Assembly: GCA_004557805.1 (NCBI GenBank)
Contig: SFFS01000116.1
Coordinates: 1-8,088, forward strand
Direction: 5' to 3'
DNA: 8,088 nt
Source of the DNA: Clostridiales bacterium
GTDB taxonomy: Bacteria > Bacillota > Clostridia > Christensenellales > Aristaeellaceae
Shown: positions 1 through 5,564 of the stretch, one piece after another
Layout: each line of letters opens with the position of its first letter
Numbering within the stretch: the stretch's first letter is position 1
Notes under the pieces: generated by a model
The model's database searches: none
The model's input: the letters and a program-made list of their open reading frames with translations, nothing else
Told to the model about the DNA's origin: nothing
Translations under genes and position numbers: made by a program

Positions 1-1
1 C

Positions 2-154
2 GCGGAGTACCGCAGAAAGAACGATATGCGCGTCGTGAAGAAGAATTGCACCATTCCTTCATGGCTTAACTTTGAAGCGGAGCGGGCTGGCGTGAATTTC
101 TCCGCCGTCCTGCAAGCGGCGCTTAAAAACGAATTGCATATTACAAGCAGATAA
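2..154 (+). CDS. HicB-family antitoxin, C-terminal fragment (5' end outside window)
   Basis: The reading frame is open from the window edge (base 2) to a TAA at 152-154 and gives 50 residues. The visible part contains the basic stretch VKKNCTIPSWLNFEAERAG followed by VNFSAVLQAALKNEL. This matches the DNA-binding tail usual in Firmicutes HicB antitoxins, where a 'K-K-x-x-T-I-P-x-W-L' segment precedes a helix of the 'G-[IV]-N-F-S-x-V-L-Q-x-A-L' type. HicB proteins neutralise the HicA mRNA interferase and autorepress the hicAB operon. The N-terminal domain that binds HicA, and any hicA gene, would lie upstream of the window, so I cannot tell whether the toxin is present. An intrinsic terminator follows 13 nt after the stop, so the gene is probably last in its transcript. 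Family assignment is fairly secure from this tail; whether the pair is intact is unknown. Confidence 0.72.
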   Translation, partial: AEYRRKNDMRVVKKNCTIPSWLNFEAERAGVNFSAVLQAALKNELHITSR

Positions 155-166
155 TCAGAGAGGGAC

Positions 167-196
167 AAAGGGCCGCCGAAAGCGCGGCCCTTTTTT
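167..196 (+). terminator. Intrinsic terminator of the hicB-like gene
   Basis: A perfect 10-bp stem (AAAGGGCCGC, 167-176, with GCGGCCCTTT, 184-193) closes a 7-nt loop, and the U-tract TTTTTT runs 191-196. It starts 13 nt after the TAA of the antitoxin gene. This is a textbook rho-independent terminator for the plus strand. Confidence 0.9.
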
Positions 197-216
197 ACCG
201 GCATTTTCTAAGCAAG

Positions 217-253
217 AAAAAGCTTTGAAACGCAAAGATTTCAAAGCTTTTTT
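217..253. terminator. Bidirectional intrinsic terminator between the convergent hicB-like and adeC genes
   Basis: The arms AAAAAGCTTTGAAA (217-230) and TTTCAAAGCTTTTT (239-252) form a perfect 14-bp stem with an 8-nt loop. Six T residues (248-253) end the plus-strand copy. Read on the minus strand the stem is followed by CTTTTTCTT, so it also works for adeC, whose stop lies about 85 nt upstream in that direction. Being A/T-rich on both flanks, it can serve both converging transcripts. Confidence 0.85.
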
Positions 254-282
254 AATGTGGTTTGCTTCTGCGCTGTACTATG

Positions 283-315
283 GGGCCTTCTTTCCGGAAA
301 AAAGAAGGTCCTTTT
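283..315 (+). other. Third hairpin in the convergent spacer
   Basis: Bases 283-293 pair with 301-311 (CCTTCTTT with AAAGAAGG at the core, one G-T wobble) around the loop CCGGAAA. On the plus strand it is followed by TTTTCGTTTTC, a broken U-tract; on the minus strand no U-tract follows. It lies between the end of adeC and the bidirectional terminator. It could be a weak backup terminator for read-through from the left or an mRNA 3'-end stabiliser for adeC. No promoter or gene in this spacer needs it. Confidence 0.5.
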
Positions 316-336
316 CGTTTTCTTCGTGCAGCCGGT

Positions 337-2022
337 TCAGATCAGCTTAAAAGCGTCCACATCCACCACGCCGAGCGTCGTCAGCTTTCGGTGCGGAATG
401 ACGGGCAGGCTCATGAATGAAAGCGTCATCAGCGGGTCGATATCGTGCGACGCGCCGAGCGCATAGGCGGCGTCCTTGACGCGCGTAAGGGCGATCTCGG
501 CCTCCTGCGCGCCCAGATCGCACATCAGACCCGCGATGGGCAGCGGCAGCTCTGCCTTCACCTCTCCGCCGTCGACCACGACCATTCCGCCGCCGCAGGC
601 CTTCAGCCGCTCGACGGCCAGCGCCATGTCCGCGTCGTTCATCCCGGCGGCGATGACGTTATGCGAATCGTGCGCGACGGTCGTAGCGACCGCGCCCGAT
701 TTGAGCCCGTAGCCCTTGAGGAAGCAAAGCCCCACATGTCCCGTGGCCTTATGCCGCTCAATCACAGCGAGCTTGACCAGATCGTTCTCCGCGCTGACCT
801 CGCAGGCAAATCCCTCGTCGGTGGTGATCAGTTCATGCGGCACCAGCCCGATAACGGGCAGCTGTCTGCCGTGTGTGTCGAGCTTCGCGGCGCTGAACTC
901 GCCCACGCGCACCGTGCCGGAGACGGCCTTGCGCCCCGCGGCGGAGTTTTCGGCGATTTCCTTTGTGAGCGCGCCGTCCCGCGCGACGAGGCTGCCGCGC
1001 TTGTACACGGCTTCCACCGCAACGGAATCCCGGTCGGACAGCAGAACGAGATCCGCAAAATATCCCGGCGCGACAGCGCCCGTATCCGACAGACCGAACC
1101 GCTGCGCCGCGTTGAACGACGCGGCGATGAACGCATGCGCCGGGTTCGCGCCCAGCGCGATGGCGCGGCGGACGATGCGGTCGATGTGGCCGTCGCCGAC
1201 GAGCGTCCCGGGGTGTACGTCGTCGCAGCAGAGCAGGCAGCGGCGGAACGAATCGCCGTCCAGCAGCGGCGCAAGCGCCTCGAGGTTGCGCGCCGCCGTG
1301 CCCTCGCGGATCATGATCCACTGGCCCAGGCGCAGCTTTTCGAGCGCCTCGCCGTAGGAGGTAGCCTCATGGTCGCTGGTGATGCCCGCGCCGACATACG
1401 CGTTCAGCTGCGCGCCGGTCAGCCCGGGCGCATGGCCGTCCACCATGCCGCCCTCGGCCAGCGCGCAATCGATTTTTTCGAGCGTGGCGGGATCCTCAAA
1501 GAGCACGCCGGGGTAGTTCATCATCTCGGCCAGCCCCAGCACGCGCTCCTCGGTCATGAAGCGGCGCACAGTTTCGGTGCCGAGCGTGCAGCCGTTCTCA
1601 TCGAACTGCGAGCAGGGCACGCACGAGGGGATCATGAAGAAAATATCGACCGGCAGGCCGCGCGTGGCGCGCAGCATATACTGGATGCCGTTTTCGCCGC
1701 AGACGTTGGCAATTTCGTGCGGATCGGCGACGGCGGCTGTGGTGCCGTGCGGCGCGACGGCGCGCGCAAACGCCGCGGGAGAGAGCATGGAACTTTCCAG
1801 ATGGATGTGACTGTCGATGAATCCCGGAACGACCGTCTTGCCCGTGCAGTCGATTTCCGCCTTGCCGCGATAGCTGCCCACGCCCGCAACGCGGCCGCCC
1901 GAAACGGCGATATCCGCCGTGAGGAATTCGCCGGTGAAAACGTTCAGATATTCGGCATTTTTCAGCACCAGCTCGGCCGGCTCGCTGCCGAGCGCAACGG
2001 GAAGAATGCGCTTCTGCTTCAT
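337..2022 (-). CDS. adeC: Adenine deaminase (AdeC/Ade type)
   Basis: This 561-residue protein hydrolyses adenine to hypoxanthine and ammonia (EC 3.5.4.2) in cytosolic purine salvage. It belongs to the amidohydrolase superfamily and has the usual length for Ade enzymes. Visible signatures in order: an N-terminal beta-sandwich part (about 1-65), the metal-binding HxH in PGFIDSHIHLESSM (H72, H74), ADPHEIANVCG (99-109), GHAPG (H197), SDHEATSYGEA (H218), CCDDVHPG (D267/D268), and the Ade-specific C-terminal domain with AHDSHN (450-455). The ATG at 2022 is supported by AGGAGG (complement of 2032-2037), 9 nt upstream. It is the last gene of the minus-strand run, 92 nt after the pseudouridine synthase gene; two hairpins lie in that gap. 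I found no convincing promoter of its own there, so read-through is likely. It is metabolically unrelated to the RNA-modification genes upstream. The family call is very secure. Confidence 0.95.
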   Translation of the reverse strand: MKQKRILPVALGSEPAELVLKNAEYLNVFTGEFLTADIAVSGGRVAGVGSYRGKAEIDCTGKTVVPGFIDSHIHLESSMLSPAAFARAVAPHGTTAAVADPHEIANVCGENGIQYMLRATRGLPVDIFFMIPSCVPCSQFDENGCTLGTETVRRFMTEERVLGLAEMMNYPGVLFEDPATLEKIDCALAEGGMVDGHAPGLTGAQLNAYVGAGITSDHEATSYGEALEKLRLGQWIMIREGTAARNLEALAPLLDGDSFRRCLLCCDDVHPGTLVGDGHIDRIVRRAIALGANPAHAFIAASFNAAQRFGLSDTGAVAPGYFADLVLLSDRDSVAVEAVYKRGSLVARDGALTKEIAENSAAGRKAVSGTVRVGEFSAAKLDTHGRQLPVIGLVPHELITTDEGFACEVSAENDLVKLAVIERHKATGHVGLCFLKGYGLKSGAVATTVAHDSHNVIAAGMNDADMALAVERLKACGGGMVVVDGGEVKAELPLPIAGLMCDLGAQEAEIALTRVKDAAYALGASHDIDPLMTLSFMSLPVIPHRKLTTLGVVDVDAFKLI

Positions 2023-2031
2023 AAATGGGAA

Positions 2032-2037
2032 CCTCCT
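2032..2037 (-). promoter_or_regulatory. Ribosome binding site of adeC
   Basis: A perfect AGGAGG on the minus strand lies 9 nt before the ATG at 2022 and fixes that start. It is one of the strongest sites in the window, which fits independent translation of adeC after the long gap. Confidence 0.85.
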
Positions 2038-2062
2038 GATTCGAGAAGGAATAATTTTTTTC

Positions 2063-2109
2063 TCAGCGCAAAGGCGCTGAAGGGAATGCGGCGCGGCAAA
2101 ACGCGCCGC
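2063..2109 (-). other. Two tandem hairpins in the gap between the pseudouridine synthase gene and adeC
   Basis: Read on the minus strand, GCGGCGCG (2109-2102) pairs with CGCGCCGC (2095-2088) around a 6-nt loop. TCAGCGC (2080-2074) then pairs with GCGCTGA (2069-2063) around a 4-nt loop. Neither is followed by a U-tract; the second is followed by a run of A residues (2054-2060 as T on the plus strand). They start just after the TAA of the upstream gene. They are therefore not classical terminators; possible roles are mRNA 3'-end protection, a pause site or partial attenuation of adeC. Confidence 0.55.
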
Positions 2110-2114
2110 CCGCG

Positions 2115-3080
2115 TTAACGCGCTTTTGCAGGATCAAACTCCGGGAAATATTCTCTCGCAAACGGCACGCTTTTCACCGCAAAGGATTTGCCCTTCAGGC
2201 CTTCCAGAACGCCCGCGTCGCTTCTGAACGCGAATACGACGCGATAGGCGTACAGCGCCTGATATTGCCTTCCGCCCTTTTCGGCGCGGCCATACTGCGC
2301 GTCGCCCAGCAGCGGATGTCCCGCCGCGGCCAGCTGCGCGCGGATCTGATGCGTGCGCCCGGTGAACAGCTCGCACTCCAGCAGCGCAAGATTGTCCCTC
2401 TGACAGAGCACGCGATAGCCCGTCTGCGCCCGCTGCGCGCCGGGCGCGGGCCGCTTTGAAACCTCTACGCGCCTGCCCACATGCGTCAGATAGCCGTCAA
2501 GCAGGCCCGTCTCGCGGTCGAACCTGCCGTGCGCGATGCACAGATATTGCTTGACGATCTCCCGCGCGCGGATTTTCTGATCGAGCGCATGCAGCGCCGC
2601 TTCGTTCTTTGCAATCAGCACAATGCCGCCGGTAAACCGGTCGATGCGATTGCACAGCGAAGGCGCGAAAGCGCCCTTTTCATTGAGCCATTCGCCCTTC
2701 TGATACAGGTACGCCCGCGCGTGATTGACGAGCGTATCGACCTTTTCCGTCTCGTCCGCATGGCACAGAAGCCCGGGCCGCTTATCGACCAGCAGCATGT
2801 TCTCGTCCTCATAGACGATATCCAGCTTCCAACGGAACGAGCCGTAAAACGGATCAGGCCTGCGCTCGGGCGGCTCGAACCACTCGTCGGGGATATACAG
2901 CCGCACCTCGTCGCCCGCCCGCACGCGCGCGTCGGCCCGCGGGTGCTTTCCATTGACGCGCACCTGCTCCTGCCGGATGATCTTCTGCGCCTGCGCCATG
3001 GAAATGCGTCCGAACGTCGCCGAAAGCCAGCGGTCAAGCCGCCGGTCCTCCGTCTCCGCGCCTACCGTGAACTGCTTCAC
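2115..3080 (-). CDS. RluA-family RNA pseudouridine synthase (S4 domain + catalytic domain)
   Basis: The 321-residue protein converts uridine to pseudouridine in RNA. An S4 RNA-binding domain covers roughly 15-65 (RLDRWLSATFG to DEVRLYIPDE). The catalytic domain starts near 85 with DIVYEDENMLLVDKRPGLLCH. The active-site motif is NRIDRFTGG (144-152), with D147 as the catalytic aspartate (the usual H-R-L-D-x-x-T-S-G). GRTHQIR (241-247) and HPLLGDAQYG (255-264) are the other family signatures. The start is GTG at 3080, whose bases overlap the trmB TGA (GTGA, 4 nt). A GGGGG (complement of 3090-3094) sits 9 nt upstream, so translation is probably coupled to trmB. The family includes RluC and RluD (23S rRNA), RluA and others; the target uridine cannot be read from sequence, so no specific symbol is given. 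The HRLD motif appears as NRID and TSG as TGG, mild variants that keep the catalytic Asp. Confidence 0.93.
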   Translation of the reverse strand: MKQFTVGAETEDRRLDRWLSATFGRISMAQAQKIIRQEQVRVNGKHPRADARVRAGDEVRLYIPDEWFEPPERRPDPFYGSFRWKLDIVYEDENMLLVDKRPGLLCHADETEKVDTLVNHARAYLYQKGEWLNEKGAFAPSLCNRIDRFTGGIVLIAKNEAALHALDQKIRAREIVKQYLCIAHGRFDRETGLLDGYLTHVGRRVEVSKRPAPGAQRAQTGYRVLCQRDNLALLECELFTGRTHQIRAQLAAAGHPLLGDAQYGRAEKGGRQYQALYAYRVVFAFRSDAGVLEGLKGKSFAVKSVPFAREYFPEFDPAKAR

Positions 3081-3835
3081 CGCACGACGCCCCCTTCGCC
3101 CGACAGGCGCAGCACCTCGCGCTGCGTCGCTTCATCGCCCAGCCAGGCCGCGCGCAGTTCGCGCTCGCGCTCCGGCGAGATGGGGCGCATTCTGGCGATC
3201 AGGAACTTGATCGGAATCCCCTGCGCCGCAAAGCGCGCCTCGTGCTCGGTGATATAGTTGGGCGTAAAGCCGCTCCCGTGCAGATCCCAGGTGATGTATT
3301 CCACATCGAACCCCGCCTCGTCGAGATATTCGCGCGAATCCTCGAACAGCCCGTCCGCATCGGTTTTGAAATAAATCTCCGCCTCCGGCGTAAGGAACGT
3401 GCGATACTGTATCAGCTGGCGCGTATGCGTCAGGCGGCGGCGCTCGTGGCGGTCCTTCTGATCCCAGGGATTGCAGAAGCTGATATACAGCCGCTCGACC
3501 GCGTCCTCACGCGAAAGCATCTGCTGGATATAGAGCAGATTATGATGCCCCAGCTTGAGATTCTCGACCGGTTCGCCGCCGTATACGTCCAGGATACCGC
3601 GGCGCCCGACGGCCAGCATATCGCGCGAAAGGTCGAGCGCGAGATAATTGACGTCCGGATTTTCGCGCGCCATGCGCGCTGTGGAAACGCACTTGCCGCA
3701 GCCCAGCTCGACGTGCAGCGGCCCCTCGCGCGTAAATTCGCCGCGCCAGCGGCCGCGCAGCTCATAGGCGTTTTCGTAGTAGAACGGGCAGGCATCCAGT
3801 TCGCTCTGCGCCCATTTCTTTTTTCGCATGTGCAT
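3077..3835 (-). CDS. trmB: tRNA (guanine-N7-)-methyltransferase
   Basis: TrmB places m7G at position 46 of the tRNA variable loop using S-adenosylmethionine (EC 2.1.1.33). The 252-residue product shows the SAM-binding motif HVELGCGKCVSTARMA (41-56), the second-strand acidic segment YLALDLS (64-70), the family core FCNPWDQKDRHERRRLTH (120-137), FKTDADGLFEDS (156-167) and the C-terminal TEHEARFAAQGIPIKFL (196-212). The core motif is usually F-x-D-P-W-P-K; here D is N122 and P is D125, an oddity taken up in the findings. Residues 217-252 form a charged tail beyond the normal family end. The first ATG (3835) is chosen over the ATG two codons later because AGGAGGAG (complement of 3845-3852) lies 9 nt before it. 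It follows the DUF2148 gene by 27 nt and overlaps the next gene by 4 nt, so it is in the middle of the operon. Identity is secure; full activity is not proven given the altered motif. Confidence 0.93.
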   Translation of the reverse strand: MHMRKKKWAQSELDACPFYYENAYELRGRWRGEFTREGPLHVELGCGKCVSTARMARENPDVNYLALDLSRDMLAVGRRGILDVYGGEPVENLKLGHHNLLYIQQMLSREDAVERLYISFCNPWDQKDRHERRRLTHTRQLIQYRTFLTPEAEIYFKTDADGLFEDSREYLDEAGFDVEYITWDLHGSGFTPNYITEHEARFAAQGIPIKFLIARMRPISPERERELRAAWLGDEATQREVLRLSGEGGVVR

Positions 3836-3862
3836 GCGGAGAAACTCCTCCTCGGGGGAAAA

Positions 3863-4405
3863 TCACTTTTTAGGTTTTCTGTCGAAATACGGGCTCTTTC
3901 CGCTGACGGAAAGCGGCAGTCCCAGCACCACGCCCGCGCCCTCGCACGGCAGACCCAGCGCCTGCGCCGCGCGGCCGACGGAAAACATCACGCGGTTATC
4001 GACGTGCAGACCGCCCGCCAGCGCCGCGGCGGATCCCAGCGCAATGCCCACATCGATCGCATTGAAAGCGCACAGGCCGCCCTTCTGCGCGCAATCGCCG
4101 CAGCCGGCGAAATGGCAATAGGCGCAGCCTTCGCCCAGCCCGCAGCGCTTCTCCTCCGCGCCCACGACGACCACCGCTTCAGACGCGTCCACGTTGCCCG
4201 CGTCGCGCTCGAAAAAAGCGTAGCCGAATTCGTCCGCCAGCTCGCGCATTTTACCGGCAAGCCGGTCTTTCTCCTCGCCGGTAAGCACGCACGTGCGGAT
4301 CACGTCCGCGCCCTTCGTTTTCGGAGCGGTGCGCATTGCCGCGCAGACGGCAGCCGCCGCGTTCAGCACAGCGCTGCGCTCCATTTCGTCAGAAGTGTAT
4401 TTCAT
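3863..4405 (-). CDS. DUF2148 ferredoxin-domain protein
   Basis: The 180-residue protein matches the DUF2148 family, annotated as ferredoxin domain-containing and of unknown function. The diagnostic C-terminal block is CAFNAIDVGIALGSAAALAG followed by HVDNRVMFSVGRAAQAL (112-150). Before it lies a Cys-rich stretch with C88, C94, C97, C102, C105 and C112, arranged C-x5-C-x2-C-x4-C-x2-C-x6-C and suited to binding an iron-sulfur cluster. No signal peptide or membrane segment is visible, so it is probably cytosolic. I place the start at ATG 4405: AGGAGGC (complement of 4413-4419) ends 7 nt before it, and a longer reading from TTG 4426 would put this ribosome site inside the coding sequence. It lies 24 nt after mnmA and 27 nt before trmB. 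The position suggests, but does not show, a role with tRNA modification enzymes. Function remains unknown. Confidence 0.88.
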   Translation of the reverse strand: MKYTSDEMERSAVLNAAAAVCAAMRTAPKTKGADVIRTCVLTGEEKDRLAGKMRELADEFGYAFFERDAGNVDASEAVVVVGAEEKRCGLGEGCAYCHFAGCGDCAQKGGLCAFNAIDVGIALGSAAALAGGLHVDNRVMFSVGRAAQALGLPCEGAGVVLGLPLSVSGKSPYFDRKPKK

Positions 4406-4412
4406 GAAAAAA

Positions 4413-4420
4413 GCCTCCTT
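4413..4420 (-). promoter_or_regulatory. Ribosome binding site that decides the DUF2148 start
   Basis: AAGGAGGC on the minus strand (complement of 4413-4420) lies 7 nt before ATG 4405. It falls inside the frame that would begin at TTG 4426 and directly encodes the K-E-A of that longer reading, so the longer start is unlikely. Confidence 0.85.
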
Positions 4421-4429
4421 TTTCAACGT

Positions 4430-5428
4430 TTACAGAAGAAAACCGCCGCCCAGCAGCCGCTGTCCGTCGTATACGGCCACGGTCTGCCCCTTCGCGGGCG
4501 CGCGCAGCGGCGTATCGGTGACAATATGCAGCGTGCCGTCTTCTCGGGGCGTAACGGTGCAGTCGGGCGTTTCCCAGCGCGTATGGCGCGCGCGGACGCA
4601 TCCCCGGAACGGTTCCTGCGGCGGATCAATCAGCCAGTTCATGTCGCGCACGTCGATTTCGCACCGGAAAAGATCCTCCCAAAGCGCCATTTCCAGCGTG
4701 TTCGTTTCCGGGACGATTTTCGCCACGTACAGCCGCCGCTCGTGATACAGTTCGCCCCAGCGCTGGCCGACCGTCCAATGATGAATGCCCTCGTGCCGGC
4801 CGATCACCTCGCCGCGGAACACGCACGATCCCGGCCCCGGCGCGCCGCCGCGGCGTTCGAGCCACGCAGCGTAATTGTGATCGGGAATGAAGCAGATATC
4901 CATGCTGTCCGGCTTTTGCGCGATGGGAATGCCGGCCTGCGCAGCCAGCTCGCGCACGCGCGGCTTTTCCATGCCGCCCAGCGGCAATAAAAGCCGCGAA
5001 AGCTGCGCCCGCGTGACGGTAGCGAGCTGATAGCTCTGATCCTTATCCGGACAGCCCATATAGAGCGCGCCGTTTTCCAGCCGCGCATAGTGGCCCGTAG
5101 CGATCCACTCCGCCCCAAGCGCATCGGCGCGTTCGAGCAGCATGCGGAACTTGACCGCCGGATTGCAAAGCAGGCATGGATTCAGCGTTTCGCCGCGCAG
5201 ATAGCCCTGCGCAAACGGCGCGCAGACGCACGTTTCCAGCGCGCTGCGCGCGTCGATCACCTCGAGCGGCAGGCGCAGGCTTTCGGCGGCGCGCCGCGCG
5301 TCCGTTTCCGCTCCGGCGACGCCCACGTCGAGAAAAACGCCGCGCACATCATAGCCGCCGCGCACAAGCAAAAGAGCCGCCACAGCGGAATCAACGCCGC
5401 CCGAAAAGCCGAGAATCACTTTTTGCAT
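4430..5428 (-). CDS. mnmA: tRNA-specific 2-thiouridylase MnmA
   Basis: MnmA adenylates U34 in the anticodon of Lys, Glu and Gln tRNAs and exchanges oxygen for sulfur (EC 2.8.1.13). The 332-residue product has the ATP PP-loop SGGVDS (9-14), NPCLLCNPAVKF (83-94) carrying the first catalytic Cys (C88 by alignment to E. coli C102), ATGHYAR (110-116), KDQSYQL (129-135) and DSMDICFI (174-181) with the second catalytic Cys C179. The C-terminal beta-barrel part ends in LLGGGFLL. It is somewhat shorter than the usual 355-370 residues. An additional Cys, C85, makes a C-x-x-C with C88, where many MnmA proteins have D-x-x-C. The ATG at 5428 has GGAG (complement of 5436-5439) 7 nt upstream. It is the first gene of the minus-strand operon, divergent from asnS. 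A cysteine desulfurase partner is not in the window. The assignment is very secure. Confidence 0.96.
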   Translation of the reverse strand: MQKVILGFSGGVDSAVAALLLVRGGYDVRGVFLDVGVAGAETDARRAAESLRLPLEVIDARSALETCVCAPFAQGYLRGETLNPCLLCNPAVKFRMLLERADALGAEWIATGHYARLENGALYMGCPDKDQSYQLATVTRAQLSRLLLPLGGMEKPRVRELAAQAGIPIAQKPDSMDICFIPDHNYAAWLERRGGAPGPGSCVFRGEVIGRHEGIHHWTVGQRWGELYHERRLYVAKIVPETNTLEMALWEDLFRCEIDVRDMNWLIDPPQEPFRGCVRARHTRWETPDCTVTPREDGTLHIVTDTPLRAPAKGQTVAVYDGQRLLGGGFLL

Positions 5429-5462
5429 GGGAAAACTCCGTAAAACAGCTTATTTACGCGAA

Positions 5463-5491
5463 ATTCTGCGAAAAACGGAAAAATCCTGCAA
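5463..5491 (-). promoter_or_regulatory. Possible promoter for the mnmA operon
   Basis: On the minus strand, TTGCAG (complement of 5486-5491) and CAGAAT (complement of 5463-5468) are 17 nt apart and would start transcription near 5456, about 28 nt before the mnmA ATG. Only 3 of 6 and 4 of 6 bases match the sigma-A consensus, so the call is weak. Some promoter is expected here because mnmA heads a run that diverges from asnS. Confidence 0.3.
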
Positions 5492-5505
5492 GGGGCATGA
5501 AATGC

Positions 5506-5534
5506 TTGTGATTCTTCGCTCGCCGTGCTATAAT
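5506..5534 (+). promoter_or_regulatory. Sigma-A promoter of asnS
   Basis: TTGTGA (5506-5511) and a perfect TATAAT (5529-5534) are separated by the ideal 17 nt, and TGC just before the -10 box (5526-5528) makes it an extended -10 promoter. The expected start, around 5541, leaves a leader of only about 24 nt before the asnS ATG. There is thus no room for a T-box riboswitch, which often controls aminoacyl-tRNA synthetase genes in Firmicutes. Confidence 0.85.
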
Positions 5535-5564
5535 TATCTATTATTTCGGTTGGGGGAAAAACCT

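Noticed and set aside
257..466. Small plus-strand open frame of 69 codons overlapping the end of adeC
   Set aside because: It lacks a ribosome site and recognisable features and overlaps the convergent gene's coding end and the 283-311 hairpin.
2023..2114. Purine riboswitch before adeC
   Set aside because: The gap holds two simple hairpins with no three-way junction or conserved purine-aptamer loop sequences, and it is too short to hold both an aptamer and an expression platform.
445..2118. A 557-codon open frame on the plus strand opposite adeC
   Set aside because: It lies antisense to a fully recognisable adenine deaminase, is rich in Arg, Ala, His and Asp without any domain, and arises from the high GC at third codon positions. 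It has no ribosome site.
3242..4990. A 582-codon open frame on the plus strand opposite trmB, the DUF2148 gene and mnmA
   Set aside because: It runs across three real genes and their gaps on the other strand, with low-complexity Arg/Ala/His/Gln-rich product and no motif; a composition artefact.
5429..5564. T-box riboswitch upstream of asnS
   Set aside because: The strong promoter at 5506-5534 leaves only about 24 nt of leader, and no T-box consensus (TGGNACCGCG-like) or terminator is visible.
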